From assembly GCA_964643605.1 (NCBI GenBank), contig CAZXTF010000029.1:1-8684 (forward strand): a DNA stretch of 8,684 nucleotides, given 5' to 3'. Position numbers and translations under genes: made by a program. The stretch is from CAMTWJ01 sp964643605 (GTDB lineage Bacteria; Patescibacteriota; Saccharimonadia; Saccharimonadales; 2-12-FULL-41-12). Positions 1 through 5,899 of the stretch are shown here, one piece after another; position 1 is the first letter of the stretch; the number at the start of each line of letters is the position of its first letter. The notes beneath the pieces are model-generated. The model searched no databases and had not been told where the DNA came from. It saw nothing but the letters and a program-made list of their open reading frames with translations.

Positions 1-844
1 GCAGCTCGATCCAGCCAGTGTATGAGCAAATCGAACACCCAGCTTTTTGGCAAAATGGACAGCTCAGAGCAAACTCAAAACTCGGCTCGGTAAACGGAAA
101 ATAGAATGGCTGCGTCATTACATCAAGCTCTTGCTGATAATACTCTTGCAAAAACGTCTTGAGTGTAGCGATAAGCATACCTACATTCACACCCTTATCT
201 ACATAGAGCCCCTCAAACTGGTGGAAGGTGTGTTCGTGCCTGGCATCTACGTCTTCGTTACGGAACACTCGCCCAGGGATAACATAAGCAATTGGCTGGC
301 CTTTCTCCAAAAGATGCTTGTTTTCTTTAAGTACCCTATTTTGCATAGTGCTGGTGTGCGCTGGAGCAATCAGCCCTTCGGTAGTAACAAATGTATCGTA
401 ATCATCCCGAGCAGGGTGACCTTCTGGAAAATTGAGCGCCGTAAACATATTAAACTCGTTGTCTATCTGTCGAGATTCGGTGGCTGCAAAACCCATACGA
501 GTAAAAATATCCAAAACTTTTTCAAGCTCACTACTCAATGGATGTACAGAGCCTTGTAGCGTTGGCAATGGGCTCGGGTGATCGCCGGGTTTTGTATTTA
601 TATCCCACGGAGCTGTTACGTCAATTGGCGCCTTTGCTTCGCCAGTGGTTCGTTGATGCTGCAAATGGCTTTCTAGCTCTTGGCGTAATTTATTAACTGC
701 CAAACCGTAGTTTTTACGGTCTTCATCTGGCAGACTTTTTAGCTGATCGTACAAACTTTTAAGCTCAGCACTCCGAAGTACTGAACGATCACCTCGTTTC
801 GCCCGCTCAACTAAAGCATCAGCAAGTTTGCTATCTATTGTCAT
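1..844 (-). CDS. pheS: Phenylalanyl-tRNA synthetase alpha subunit (partial, 3' end off window)
   Basis: Catalytic alpha subunit of the heterotetrameric class II PheRS, which charges tRNA-Phe in the cytoplasm. I translated the minus strand from the ATG at 844 and read 281 residues without a stop before the window edge; full PheS is usually about 330-350. Visible are the N-terminal helical tRNA-binding region (about 1-95), GHPARDDYDTF (142-152), HTSTMQNR (163-170), class II motif 2 GRVFRNEDVDARHEHTFHQFEG (about 191-212, seen as FRNE and HQFEG) and FPFTEPS (249-255). Four cysteines at 262, 265, 270 and 273 (CPFC and CSIC) form a probable zinc knuckle just before GWIEL; I believe some other bacterial PheS proteins carry a similar insertion. 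The gene diverges from yajQ across a 59-base spacer. No Shine-Dalgarno precedes the ATG; a TACAAT box lies 10 bases upstream. pheT would be expected beyond the left edge. Confidence 0.96.
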   Translation of the reverse strand, partial: MTIDSKLADALVERAKRGDRSVLRSAELKSLYDQLKSLPDEDRKNYGLAVNKLRQELESHLQHQRTTGEAKAPIDVTAPWDINTKPGDHPSPLPTLQGSVHPLSSELEKVLDIFTRMGFAATESRQIDNEFNMFTALNFPEGHPARDDYDTFVTTEGLIAPAHTSTMQNRVLKENKHLLEKGQPIAYVIPGRVFRNEDVDARHEHTFHQFEGLYVDKGVNVGMLIATLKTFLQEYYQQELDVMTQPFYFPFTEPSFEFALSCPFCQKAGCSICSYTGWIEL

Positions 845-854
845 ACTTACACCT

Positions 855-863
855 ATTGTAGCA
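855..863 (-). promoter_or_regulatory. Extended -10 promoter of pheS
   Basis: On the minus strand the sequence reads TGCTACAAT, an extended -10 (TGn plus TACAAT, 5 of 6 to TATAAT). The hexamer is at 860-855, which predicts a transcription start near 848, only about 4 bases before the ATG at 844. No good -35 is visible at 16-18 bases, as is common for extended -10 promoters. Confidence 0.5.
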
Positions 864-891
864 AAAACTCTTCAGATCTACTCTCAATATG

Positions 892-897
892 TATACT
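892..897 (+). promoter_or_regulatory. -10 box of yajQ, supporting the ATG at 904
   Basis: TATACT (5 of 6 to TATAAT) ends 6 bases before the ATG at 904, so transcription would start at about 903-905, essentially at the start codon. An in-frame ATG at 889 lies upstream of this box and would not be on that transcript. No Shine-Dalgarno precedes either ATG. The -35 region is poor (TCTTCA at 869-874). Confidence 0.5.
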
Positions 898-903
898 ATA
901 AAC

Positions 904-1398
904 ATGTCTTCATTCTCTTTTGATATTGTTAGCGACTATGACCTCGCAAAAGTTACCAATGCTGTGGAGCAAGCCCAGCGTGATATTGCCAACCGATACG
1001 ACTTTAAAGGCACCTCGGCCAGCGTTGAGTTTATCGAAGACAAGAAAGGCGTAAAGATTGTCGGCGACAACCAGTTCCACCTAGACAGTATCATAGATAT
1101 TTTACGAAAGCGTCTGGCGAGTTCTGGTGTAAGCCAAAAGATTTTAGATGTTTCTAGCGAGCCTGTAACCTCCAACCTCAAAATGACCTGGACCATAGCT
1201 TTTAGAAAAGGGCTGGACCAAGAAAAGGCCAAGAAGATCACCAAACTTATTCGAGAAGACTTGCCAAAGATCAAAGCACAGATTCAGGGCGAAGAAATAC
1301 GAGTAACCAGCCAAAAGAAGGACGAGCTACAAGCCGCCATGCAAAAAGTTCGAGAAGCCGACTTCGACTTCCCGGTAGAGTTCACCAACTTCCGCTAA
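904..1398 (+). CDS. yajQ: YajQ family cyclic-di-GMP/nucleic-acid-binding protein
   Basis: The protein is 164 residues from the ATG at 904, matching the family length of about 163. It begins MSSFSFDIVSDYDL, aligning with the typical MPSFDIVSE start, continues with RDIANRYDFKGT (about 27-37), and ends FPVEFTNFR, the hallmark YajQ C-terminus. Family members have two ferredoxin-like domains and bind nucleotides or RNA; a Xanthomonas member is a c-di-GMP effector. Which ligand applies here cannot be told from sequence. An in-frame ATG at 889 would add MYTIN, but those codons coincide with the -10 box, so I reject it. The gene is alone on its strand, diverges from pheS and converges on the next gene with 3 bases between stops. 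It is cytoplasmic; no signal peptide is seen. Confidence 0.93.
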   Translation: MSSFSFDIVSDYDLAKVTNAVEQAQRDIANRYDFKGTSASVEFIEDKKGVKIVGDNQFHLDSIIDILRKRLASSGVSQKILDVSSEPVTSNLKMTWTIAFRKGLDQEKAKKITKLIREDLPKIKAQIQGEEIRVTSQKKDELQAAMQKVREADFDFPVEFTNFR

Positions 1399-1401
1399 AG
1401 A

Positions 1402-1872
1402 CTAAACTTCGATACCGTACCGCTCTTCAGCGGCTACAGCGACAGCATCAACAATTTCAAGTACCTCTTTGTCCATACCCAAAATATGGCTTGGCGCTAG
1501 ATCGAATTGATCAAAATCAGGAAAAGCTTCATCATTATAATCAATACGGTTGTCCCGTATTGTTGCGTAGGTGTGTTTCTTCCCCCCAGCCTTTACGATT
1601 AACTCTAAGCCATTTTGAACAGTATCAGTTTTTTGCCCACGGAGGGCAATTTTTTGCCTACTACCCCCTACTTCCACTTTAATAAAAGGGGTTCTGACGA
1701 GATCCCATTCGGTGCCATCATGTATTTTTTTAGTCTTAGTTACGCCAAAATCATCTAGTTTCTTCAATAAATTCCAGCCCGTATAGTAGGCCTTTTGGGC
1801 CGTTTTTTCTCTTTTTTTATCGACTTGTTGCTCGTCTTCTATATCGATTATAAATTTTTCAATTGTGCTCAT
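1402..1872 (-). CDS. Conserved-looking hypothetical protein, 156 aa
   Basis: I do not recognise this family. It is a charged, soluble protein of 156 residues with no signal peptide or membrane span. The first 30 residues are strongly charged and probably helical (IDIEDEQQVDKKREK). The middle (about 50-110) alternates polar and hydrophobic residues in a beta-like pattern (FIKVEVGG, KIALRG, LELIVKAGG, YATIRDN), suggesting a small beta-rich domain. An acidic stretch (DYNDEAFPDFDQFD, about 111-124) is followed by a C-terminal helix (EVLEIVDAVAVAAEERYG). Translation probably uses the ATG at 1872 because AGAGGAG lies 4 bases upstream, the strongest Shine-Dalgarno in the window. It follows the DUF5665-like gene by 63 bases and may share its transcript. 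Its stop lies 3 bases from the yajQ stop, with no terminator between. Confidence 0.8.
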   Translation of the reverse strand: MSTIEKFIIDIEDEQQVDKKREKTAQKAYYTGWNLLKKLDDFGVTKTKKIHDGTEWDLVRTPFIKVEVGGSRQKIALRGQKTDTVQNGLELIVKAGGKKHTYATIRDNRIDYNDEAFPDFDQFDLAPSHILGMDKEVLEIVDAVAVAAEERYGIEV

Positions 1873-1876
1873 AAAA

Positions 1877-1883
1877 CTCCTCT
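1877..1883 (-). promoter_or_regulatory. Strong Shine-Dalgarno sequence fixing the start at 1872
   Basis: AGAGGAG on the minus strand, followed by TTTT and ATG. It is the clearest ribosome binding site in the window and contrasts with the SD-less starts of most neighbours. It implies the gene is read from a leadered mRNA, perhaps starting upstream of the DUF5665-like gene. Confidence 0.65.
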
Positions 1884-1935
1884 TTCAGCAAAGAATACTA
1901 TCGGGCACTCACAAACGCAAGCACAAGCAATTATA

Positions 1936-2211
1936 TTACTGGCTCTGGCTTTGTTCGATGGTGTTTTTGGTGTTATCAAACAGTGGGCCGATTAGAGGGA
2001 CCGTATCGAACAAAGACAAGAACCAAACAAGAATCGCAATCAATACTGAGGCGCCTATCACACCACCTGCTCCAAAGAACATGCCTCGTATAAAGTTCTC
2101 CCAGTGTAATCGTTTGGTGTCTATATAGCTGCTCGCAAACAGCACTTCTAGCGCTTTAGCAACATCTTTTGGATCTTTGATAACTGGTTTTTGATTTTCT
2201 TTTTCACTCAT
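1936..2211 (-). CDS. DUF5665-like single-span membrane protein
   Basis: A 91-residue protein with a charged cytoplasmic N-terminus (1-40), the segment ASSYIDTKRLHWENFIRGMFFGAGGVIGAS, a hydrophobic span at about 47-70 (GAGGVIGASVLIAILVWFLSLF), then a short polar tail. The pattern 'YIDxKRL...NFxRGxxFGxGxxxG' followed by one membrane helix and a VPxIGxLF-like motif is what I recall for DUF5665, a family of unknown function. I assign it from memory of the pattern, not a search. It starts at the ATG at 2211, 23 bases after the rmuC stop, with a perfect TATAAT 8 bases upstream and no Shine-Dalgarno, so it probably has its own promoter overlapping the end of rmuC. Function unknown. Confidence 0.82.
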   Translation of the reverse strand: MSEKENQKPVIKDPKDVAKALEVLFASSYIDTKRLHWENFIRGMFFGAGGVIGASVLIAILVWFLSLFDTVPLIGPLFDNTKNTIEQSQSQ

Positions 2212-2219
2212 AGATACAG

Positions 2220-2228
2220 ATTATAACA
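2220..2228 (-). promoter_or_regulatory. Extended -10 promoter of the DUF5665-like gene
   Basis: The minus strand reads TGTTATAAT, a perfect extended -10 element. The hexamer at 2225-2220 predicts transcription start near 2213, two bases before the ATG at 2211. A weak -35 candidate (TTCTGA, 2247-2242) falls inside the end of rmuC. Confidence 0.6.
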
Positions 2229-2234
2229 GTTTCT

Positions 2235-3293
2235 TTACTTTTCAGAATCGAGAAGCTTTCCTTCCTCCTGCTCCAGATGAGAATGATTCGTAATCTGGTC
2301 AACTACTTTTGTAAGCTGGCGGCTGCGTGTACCCTCGACTTCGAAGTATGTTTTTTGTGCTGTCTCTAGTTGCTTACCTAACTTTTCCATACTGTCGCCG
2401 TATTTTACATATTCGCTCTGAAATTTTGAGATAAGTGCAAAAATTTCCTGCAGACCTCGCTCATACTTAAAGTTCTTGTATGCCTGCAGGACAAGTCGCA
2501 AAACTGCTGTAAAGCCAAACGGTCCTGCTAATACTACTTTTCGCTCGTTACAATAGTCGTTGATGTCTGGCAGTTTTTCGTAAATAAAGCTAAAGATCAT
2601 CTCGTTTGGAATAAACATCACTACAAAATCGAGTGTATTGTCCTGAGGATTAATATAATCTTTTGAGGTTATAGCTTTAACTTGAGTCTTTACATCGGTT
2701 CTAAACTTGCTCAATGCCGCCTGCCGGGCTGCTTCTGTCTTGGCCTCTTGGTAGGCGATTAGGTTATCAAAAGGGAACTTGGCATCAACATTAAGTTTTG
2801 AGCCATCTGGCAGCAAAATTGTAAAGTCTGGGCGGCCCTCGCCCGAAGATGTTTGCTTAACATAGTTAGTGTTTTCTACGAATCCAGCTGCCATCAATAG
2901 ATCTTCTGCAACTTGCTCGCCCCAATCGCCACGCAAGCGATTGTTCGATAGTAGATTCTTAAGTCCTTCGGTCGAAACTTGTAGCCCTTCAGTAATCTTG
3001 GCAGTATTGGCTAGCTGCTCACGAATTGCAGCGTTTTGTTCTTTTAAGCTGCCTACTTCTTTGCGGCTGTTATCTAGCTGTTTTTCGAGGTTTTTCGCAA
3101 TCTGAGTAAGCAATTTTTGATTATCATCCAAAATCCCTTTTACGCCTGCCTCAATTTCTTCCTTGCTGCCTTTGCGTTGCTCGTCATTGAGGTTTGTCAG
3201 CTGCAACAAAAATCGCTGCCCAAAAACATAGACAACCACTACAGCCAGCAAGGCTGCCACAACAGATGAAACAATAATCCAAACAATTTCCAT
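2235..3293 (-). CDS. rmuC: DNA recombination protein RmuC
   Basis: A 352-residue RmuC-family protein, associated with limiting recombination at inverted repeats and predicted to be a nuclease of the PD-(D/E)XK type. An N-terminal membrane anchor (about 3-25) is followed by a long coiled coil (about 35-118, rich in E, K, Q and L), then the conserved core. The core starts NNRLRGDWGE (118-126) and includes GRPDFTILLPDG (153-164) and LNVDAKFPFDN (167-177), with D156, D170 and K172 as likely catalytic residues. VMFIPNE (about 225-231) and GPFGFTAVLRLV (about 257-268) are further RmuC signatures. The C-terminal helical part ends at 352; length is somewhat below the roughly 400-475 of proteobacterial members. 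The ATG at 3293 is 18 bases after the ZIP stop, with no Shine-Dalgarno but a TACACT box 10 bases upstream. Confidence 0.95.
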   Translation of the reverse strand: MEIVWIIVSSVVAALLAVVVVYVFGQRFLLQLTNLNDEQRKGSKEEIEAGVKGILDDNQKLLTQIAKNLEKQLDNSRKEVGSLKEQNAAIREQLANTAKITEGLQVSTEGLKNLLSNNRLRGDWGEQVAEDLLMAAGFVENTNYVKQTSSGEGRPDFTILLPDGSKLNVDAKFPFDNLIAYQEAKTEAARQAALSKFRTDVKTQVKAITSKDYINPQDNTLDFVVMFIPNEMIFSFIYEKLPDINDYCNERKVVLAGPFGFTAVLRLVLQAYKNFKYERGLQEIFALISKFQSEYVKYGDSMEKLGKQLETAQKTYFEVEGTRSRQLTKVVDQITNHSHLEQEEGKLLDSEK

Positions 3294-3303
3294 ACTACTT
3301 ATA

Positions 3304-3309
3304 AGTGTA
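3304..3309 (-). promoter_or_regulatory. Possible -10 box of rmuC
   Basis: TACACT on the minus strand ends 10 bases before the rmuC ATG, in the gap after the ZIP stop codon. The same hexamer serves as the likely -10 of the ZIP gene. It is only 4 of 6 to consensus and has no clear -35; rmuC may instead be read through from the ZIP gene. Confidence 0.3.
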
Positions 3310-3311
3310 GC

Positions 3312-4118
3312 CTAGTCTTGGTGACTGTGCGAGTGATGATCTGTTTCAGCAGTATCTTCGTGCAAAAAGCCATGTGCTAGGTTAATTGAAAGCCCCACTA
3401 CAACCACCCCAAGCAAGAGCAGCAGTGGCTGAGGACTCAGTAGCTTGTGTTTTGGCGCATGCTCGTGAATAGTCGGAATAATATCGCTCATCGCTATGTA
3501 GAGCAAAAACCCAGCGCTTAAACCAAGTAAAACACCTATGGGCAGAGTCTCGGTGTTGCCAAGCCCAAAAGTAATCACGGCGGCCACCACAGTTGCAAGA
3601 GCGCTTAATACATTTACAAGCAACACTTTGCTGCGTTCCATTCCCTTAGAGAGAAGCAGGCCAAAATCACCAATTTCTTGCGGAATTTCGTGAGCTGCAA
3701 CTGCTAACGTCGTAACAATACCCGTTGGTATACTGACCAAAAAAGCAGCAGCAATTGCAACACCATCAAGAGCATTGTGCAGGGTATCTCCAGCAATAAT
3801 CAGCGCAACGGACGGATCTTTTTCTTTACTATCTTCTGCGTGATGGTGATGAAACCAACGAAGAAATCGCTCTGCATAAAAGAATAGCAAGATCCCTACT
3901 AGCGTAGCTATGAACAACGTATCGGCCGAAGCTACTTCGATTCCTTCTTTTAGAAGATCCAAGAAGACTGCCGCCAACAAACCCCCGGCTGCAAATGGCG
4001 TGGCGTATTTGGCCAAGTTTTTGGCAAGATCTTTCCGGCTTAGCAAAAGTGCTGCCAGGCCAAGAGAGAACAAACCTCCAATAAGTGAAAAAATAATGAC
4101 GTAATACATCGTAGGCAT
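3312..4118 (-). CDS. ZIP family divalent metal transporter
   Basis: A 268-residue polytopic inner-membrane protein with about eight hydrophobic spans, the ZIP (SLC39-like) importer family for Zn, Fe or Mn. Transport-site signatures are HNALDG (114-119) in span 4 and HEIPQE (143-148) in span 5, supplying H114, N115, D118, H143, E144, Q147 and E148. A histidine-rich cytoplasmic loop (H90-H93, then AEDSKEKD) sits between spans 3 and 4, as is typical. The C-terminus adds another histidine cluster (DHHSHSHQD, 260-268), probably metal-binding. The ATG at 4118 is preferred over the internal ATG at 4109 because a TACACT -10 ends 7 bases before 4118. The gene diverges from a Fur-family regulator and shares a palindromic control region with it, so metal-dependent repression is likely. 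The exact metal cannot be told from sequence. Confidence 0.95.
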   Translation of the reverse strand: MPTMYYVIIFSLIGGLFSLGLAALLLSRKDLAKNLAKYATPFAAGGLLAAVFLDLLKEGIEVASADTLFIATLVGILLFFYAERFLRWFHHHHAEDSKEKDPSVALIIAGDTLHNALDGVAIAAAFLVSIPTGIVTTLAVAAHEIPQEIGDFGLLLSKGMERSKVLLVNVLSALATVVAAVITFGLGNTETLPIGVLLGLSAGFLLYIAMSDIIPTIHEHAPKHKLLSPQPLLLLLGVVVVGLSINLAHGFLHEDTAETDHHSHSHQD

Positions 4119-4125
4119 GTTTTGT

Positions 4126-4131
4126 AGTGTA
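4126..4131 (-). promoter_or_regulatory. -10 box of the ZIP transporter gene
   Basis: TACACT on the minus strand (4131-4126) predicts a start at about 4119, directly before the ATG at 4118. TTGCAA at 4155-4150 is 18 bases upstream and can act as -35; being self-complementary, it can also serve the divergent regulator promoter. Confidence 0.45.
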
Positions 4132-4148
4132 CTCCCCCATTTTTACTT

Positions 4149-4167
4149 TTTGCAAATTTTTTGCAAA
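4149..4167. promoter_or_regulatory. Palindromic candidate Fur/Zur-type operator
   Basis: A perfect 8-3-8 inverted repeat: TTTGCAAA, TTT, TTTGCAAA. Each half is itself palindromic, so the site is both a direct and an inverted repeat with centres 11 bp apart, about one helical turn. Nineteen base pairs is the usual size of a Fur-family operator. It lies between the divergent ZIP and Fur-family genes and covers the probable -35 elements of both, which fits repression of both by the regulator. A second imperfect site, CAAATT-N6-AATTTG (4164-4181), overlaps the regulator -10. Assignment to the neighbouring regulator is inference. Confidence 0.55.
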
Positions 4168-4172
4168 TTGAA

Positions 4173-4178
4173 TAAAAT
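4173..4178 (+). promoter_or_regulatory. -10 box of the Fur-family regulator gene
   Basis: TAAAAT (5 of 6) lies exactly 17 bases after TTGCAA (4150-4155, 4 of 6 to TTGACA), the best-spaced promoter in the window. The predicted transcription start near 4185 is about 4 bases before the ATG at 4189. Confidence 0.55.
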
Positions 4179-4188
4179 TTGAATAGAT

Positions 4189-4626
4189 ATGGAATCGTCA
4201 TTAAAAGAGTTTAAAGGTATTTTGCGTAAGAATTCGTTGTACGTTACTCGGCAGCGTATTGCCCTGTTTAAGCTGCTATTTAACGAGCCGAAGCCCCTCC
4301 CTTTGCAAGATATCGCAAAAAAGTTGAATAAAAAGCTAGATCTAGTAACGGTGTATCGTAATATCGAAAGCCTAGAGAGCGTAGATGTAGTTAAGAAAAT
4401 CTATACTGGTTGGAATTACCGAGTTGAATTATCCGAAAAATTTCGGGAGCATCACCACCACCTTACCTGTACTCGCTGCTCTAAGACTGTTCGGATTAAC
4501 CTTGGTCAGGCGATTGAGGATGAATTAAAGTCTATCGGCAAAAGTCATAATTTTACTATCACAAACCACGAGGTTGAACTCTACGGCTTCTGCAAAAAAT
4601 GCCAGACTAAACAAGAGAAGAATTAA
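4189..4626 (+). CDS. Fur-family metal-responsive transcriptional regulator
   Basis: A 145-residue dimeric DNA-binding repressor of the Fur/Zur/PerR family, cytoplasmic. The N-terminal winged helix (about 8-85) includes YVTRQRIALFKLL (18-30) and the recognition-helix segment LDLVTVYRNIESLESVDVVKK (about 50-70, with TVYRNI). The C-terminal metal-binding and dimer domain has HHHHLTCTRC (88-97), the structural zinc cysteines C94, C97, C135 and C138, and H120 and H127 as further ligand candidates. Length is normal for the family. Which metal it senses is not decidable here; a Zur or Fur role fits the divergent ZIP importer. The ATG at 4189 has no Shine-Dalgarno and sits about 4 bases after the predicted transcription start. 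The palindrome at 4149-4167 and the imperfect repeat at 4164-4181 suggest autoregulation. It is followed by the hairpin-rich gap. Confidence 0.94.
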   Translation: MESSLKEFKGILRKNSLYVTRQRIALFKLLFNEPKPLPLQDIAKKLNKKLDLVTVYRNIESLESVDVVKKIYTGWNYRVELSEKFREHHHHLTCTRCSKTVRINLGQAIEDELKSIGKSHNFTITNHEVELYGFCKKCQTKQEKN

Positions 4627-4701
4627 GCAAGAAATATTTTTACTTGGTCAAAAAGGGGTGAGTAACCAGAGCATGCGGATTCATTCCGCTGCCCTGCTCA
4701 G

Positions 4702-4726
4702 ATGAGAGGGGGTATCCCCCTCTCAT
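4702..4726. repeat. Perfect 11-bp inverted repeat (GC-rich hairpin)
   Basis: ATGAGAGGGGG, loop TAT, CCCCCTCTCAT. It is strong on either strand, but no T-run follows on either side, so it is not a standard intrinsic terminator. It lies 75 bases after the Fur-family stop and could block transcript decay or stop convergent polymerases. Confidence 0.7.
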
Positions 4727-4737
4727 GGAGCGAAGTG

Positions 4738-4773
4738 GAAAATAACAAGGACCCCGGGCTATTGCCCAGGGTC
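4738..4773 (-). terminator. Probable intrinsic terminator of the PAP2-corA block
   Basis: On the minus strand GACCCTGGGC, loop AATA, GCCCGGGGTC pairs over all ten positions (one T-G wobble), followed by CCTTGTTATTTT. On the plus strand the wobble becomes a C-A mismatch and no T-run follows, so minus is the likely functional direction. It sits 58 bases after the stop of the secreted-protein gene. If it terminates efficiently, the RNA proposed at 4650-4794 would have to be short. Confidence 0.5.
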
Positions 4774-4830
4774 TACGGAAGCCTCACACTTCCATACCTT
4801 ACTGTAGGTGCTTATGCTTGGTTTTGCAAG

Positions 4831-5607
4831 TTATTTTTCGAGGCTGCTGGCACTCGCACCAAATGCTGTTTTTAGGTCTTCTCGAGCCTGGTTTGTAGTC
4901 TGAGAGAATGCTTCGGTTGCAGCTTTTAGAGCATCTCTTTTGGTCTGCGAGAGTGCCTCGATCTGAGGCTTTATATCTGTAGTTTTACGTGATTGCCTAA
5001 AAGTATTCTGAGCAGTCTGAACATCTGTTTTGAGGGTAGCCAAAACATCTTTCACTGGCGTTCCCGCTTGGCAAGAAGCTCGAGCTGTGGCTACCGATTG
5101 GTCAAGCTGTAACTTTAGAGTTCCTGTTGCACCATCACTTTGGCCTCTTTGCTTAGATAGCAACGTATTTAGATCTGTACGATATTCTGCAATTGCCGTA
5201 TCGTAGGCAGCTCTACGAGTGGCCACAGCATCCGAGACGGTAGCAATATATGCTTCAATAGCCGTCTTTTCTTCATCTGTTTCGGCTACCACCTGAAGTT
5301 TTTCAAAACTCTCGGACCGCTTTATATCTTGCACCTGTCGCTGCTGCGCCAGCACATCTGCAATTTTTTGCCGCTTCTCGGCTAGTGCACCCTGATTACC
5401 CCGTTTTTCTGAAGCAGCCTGTTTCTTTGTATCTAAGTTATGCTGTAATTTTGTTGCAGCCACGCCAATTTGTTCGCAGGCTTTTGCCTCGATATTTGTT
5501 TGAGTTTGGTCACCAATAGCTCGGCCCTCCTGAATAGCCAGCGCATGCGCCGAAGGCAACACTAGTACCGTCAAGGCAAAAACTGCAAGCAATCTAGAGA
5601 TTTTCAT
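4831..5607 (-). CDS. Secreted helical/coiled-coil protein of unknown function
   Basis: I do not recognise this family. It is 258 residues from the ATG at 5607. A Sec signal peptide is clear: MKISR, a hydrophobic core (about 6-17), then PSAHA (18-22) with likely signal peptidase I cleavage after A22. The mature part is almost all predicted helix, rich in A, K, Q, E and T, with heptad-like stretches (about 45-110, 118-155 and 185-258) typical of coiled coils. It has only two cysteines, C44 and C179, which could form a disulfide outside the cell. I chose 5607 over 5613 because AGGGG (5618-5614) abuts the first ATG but is 6 bases from the second. The start overlaps the end of the upstream membrane-protein gene by 14 bases, so the two are probably translationally coupled. 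A surface or periplasm-like structural or adhesive role is possible but unproven. Confidence 0.82.
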   Translation of the reverse strand: MKISRLLAVFALTVLVLPSAHALAIQEGRAIGDQTQTNIEAKACEQIGVAATKLQHNLDTKKQAASEKRGNQGALAEKRQKIADVLAQQRQVQDIKRSESFEKLQVVAETDEEKTAIEAYIATVSDAVATRRAAYDTAIAEYRTDLNTLLSKQRGQSDGATGTLKLQLDQSVATARASCQAGTPVKDVLATLKTDVQTAQNTFRQSRKTTDIKPQIEALSQTKRDALKAATEAFSQTTNQAREDLKTAFGASASSLEK

Positions 5608-5899
5608 AACCATCCCCTATCTGGTCATAGGCGTTCACTTCAGTAATTGCTGCTTTTTCCTCCTCAGATAATGCCGCTTTTTCGGTTCGCTGTTCATTTG
5701 CTGCATCGCTTCTTAGGTTTGTATCGACATCTACAAGCGGTCCTGTTTTCACAGAGGTTTCCTGGGCTCCTTCCGAGGCTTGATTATCTCTTTGGCCAAC
5801 AACATACACTCCAAGCAAGAGAATCGCCACAATTACAATGGCCGCCAGAATAACTTCAATCGCCCGATAATCCCTTAGAAAATGAAGTTTTCTCATCAC
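5594..5899 (-). CDS. Small membrane-anchored protein with acidic extracytoplasmic tail
   Basis: Not recognised. About 101 residues: a basic N-terminus (MMRKLHFLRDYR), one hydrophobic span at about 14-36 (EVILAAIVIVAILLLGVYVVG), then a polar, acidic tail of about 64 residues with no cysteines (SEEEKAAITEVNAYDQIGDGYENL at the end). The positive-inside rule puts the tail outside. The first codon is GTG at 5899, directly after the corA stop (TAG GTG ATG), with ATG at 5896 as the alternative. AGGTGG (5911-5906), inside the end of corA, is 6 bases before the GTG and 9 before the ATG. Coupling to corA and the overlap with the secreted-protein gene suggest the three products are made together, perhaps as an envelope complex. 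Confidence 0.78.
   Translation of the reverse strand: MMRKLHFLRDYRAIEVILAAIVIVAILLLGVYVVGQRDNQASEGAQETSVKTGPLVDVDTNLRSDAANEQRTEKAALSEEEKAAITEVNAYDQIGDGYENL

Larger units (their letters stand above)
4650..4794 (-). ncRNA. Candidate structured RNA or hairpin cluster in the 4627-4830 gap
   Basis: The 204-base gap between the convergent regulator and secreted-protein genes holds four stem-loops in a row: GGAAG/CTTCC (4777-4793), a 10-bp stem (4750-4773), an 11-bp perfect stem (4702-4726) and a nested GAGCA/TGCTC plus GCGGA/TCCGC structure (4669-4699). On the minus strand TTGCAA (4829-4824), a 17-base spacer and TACAGT (4806-4801) form a plausible promoter predicting a start near 4794, right at the first stem. 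The minus strand then ends CCCCTTTTT near 4650. I could not match it to SRP RNA, 6S, tmRNA or RNase P by their conserved motifs. It may instead be only a group of terminators. Confidence 0.3.

Noticed and set aside
47..559. A 170-residue plus-strand reading frame
   Set aside because: It lies antisense to pheS, has no recognisable motif, and the pheS match on the other strand is unambiguous.
889..903. Upstream in-frame ATG as the yajQ start
   Set aside because: The family starts at the later methionine (MSSFSFDIVS), and the extra codons coincide with the TATACT -10 box.
3829..4155. A 108-residue minus-strand reading frame
   Set aside because: It overlaps the ZIP gene in another frame, is low in conserved features, and the ZIP reading is certain.
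4627..4830. Known RNA genes (SRP RNA, tmRNA, 6S RNA, RNase P RNA) in the gap
   Set aside because: I found none of their conserved core motifs on either strand, and the region is too short for RNase P RNA.
5611..5613. First ATG of the secreted-protein gene as its start
   Set aside because: The AGGGG Shine-Dalgarno touches this ATG with no spacing, while it is well placed for the ATG at 5607, which also gives a cleaner signal peptide.
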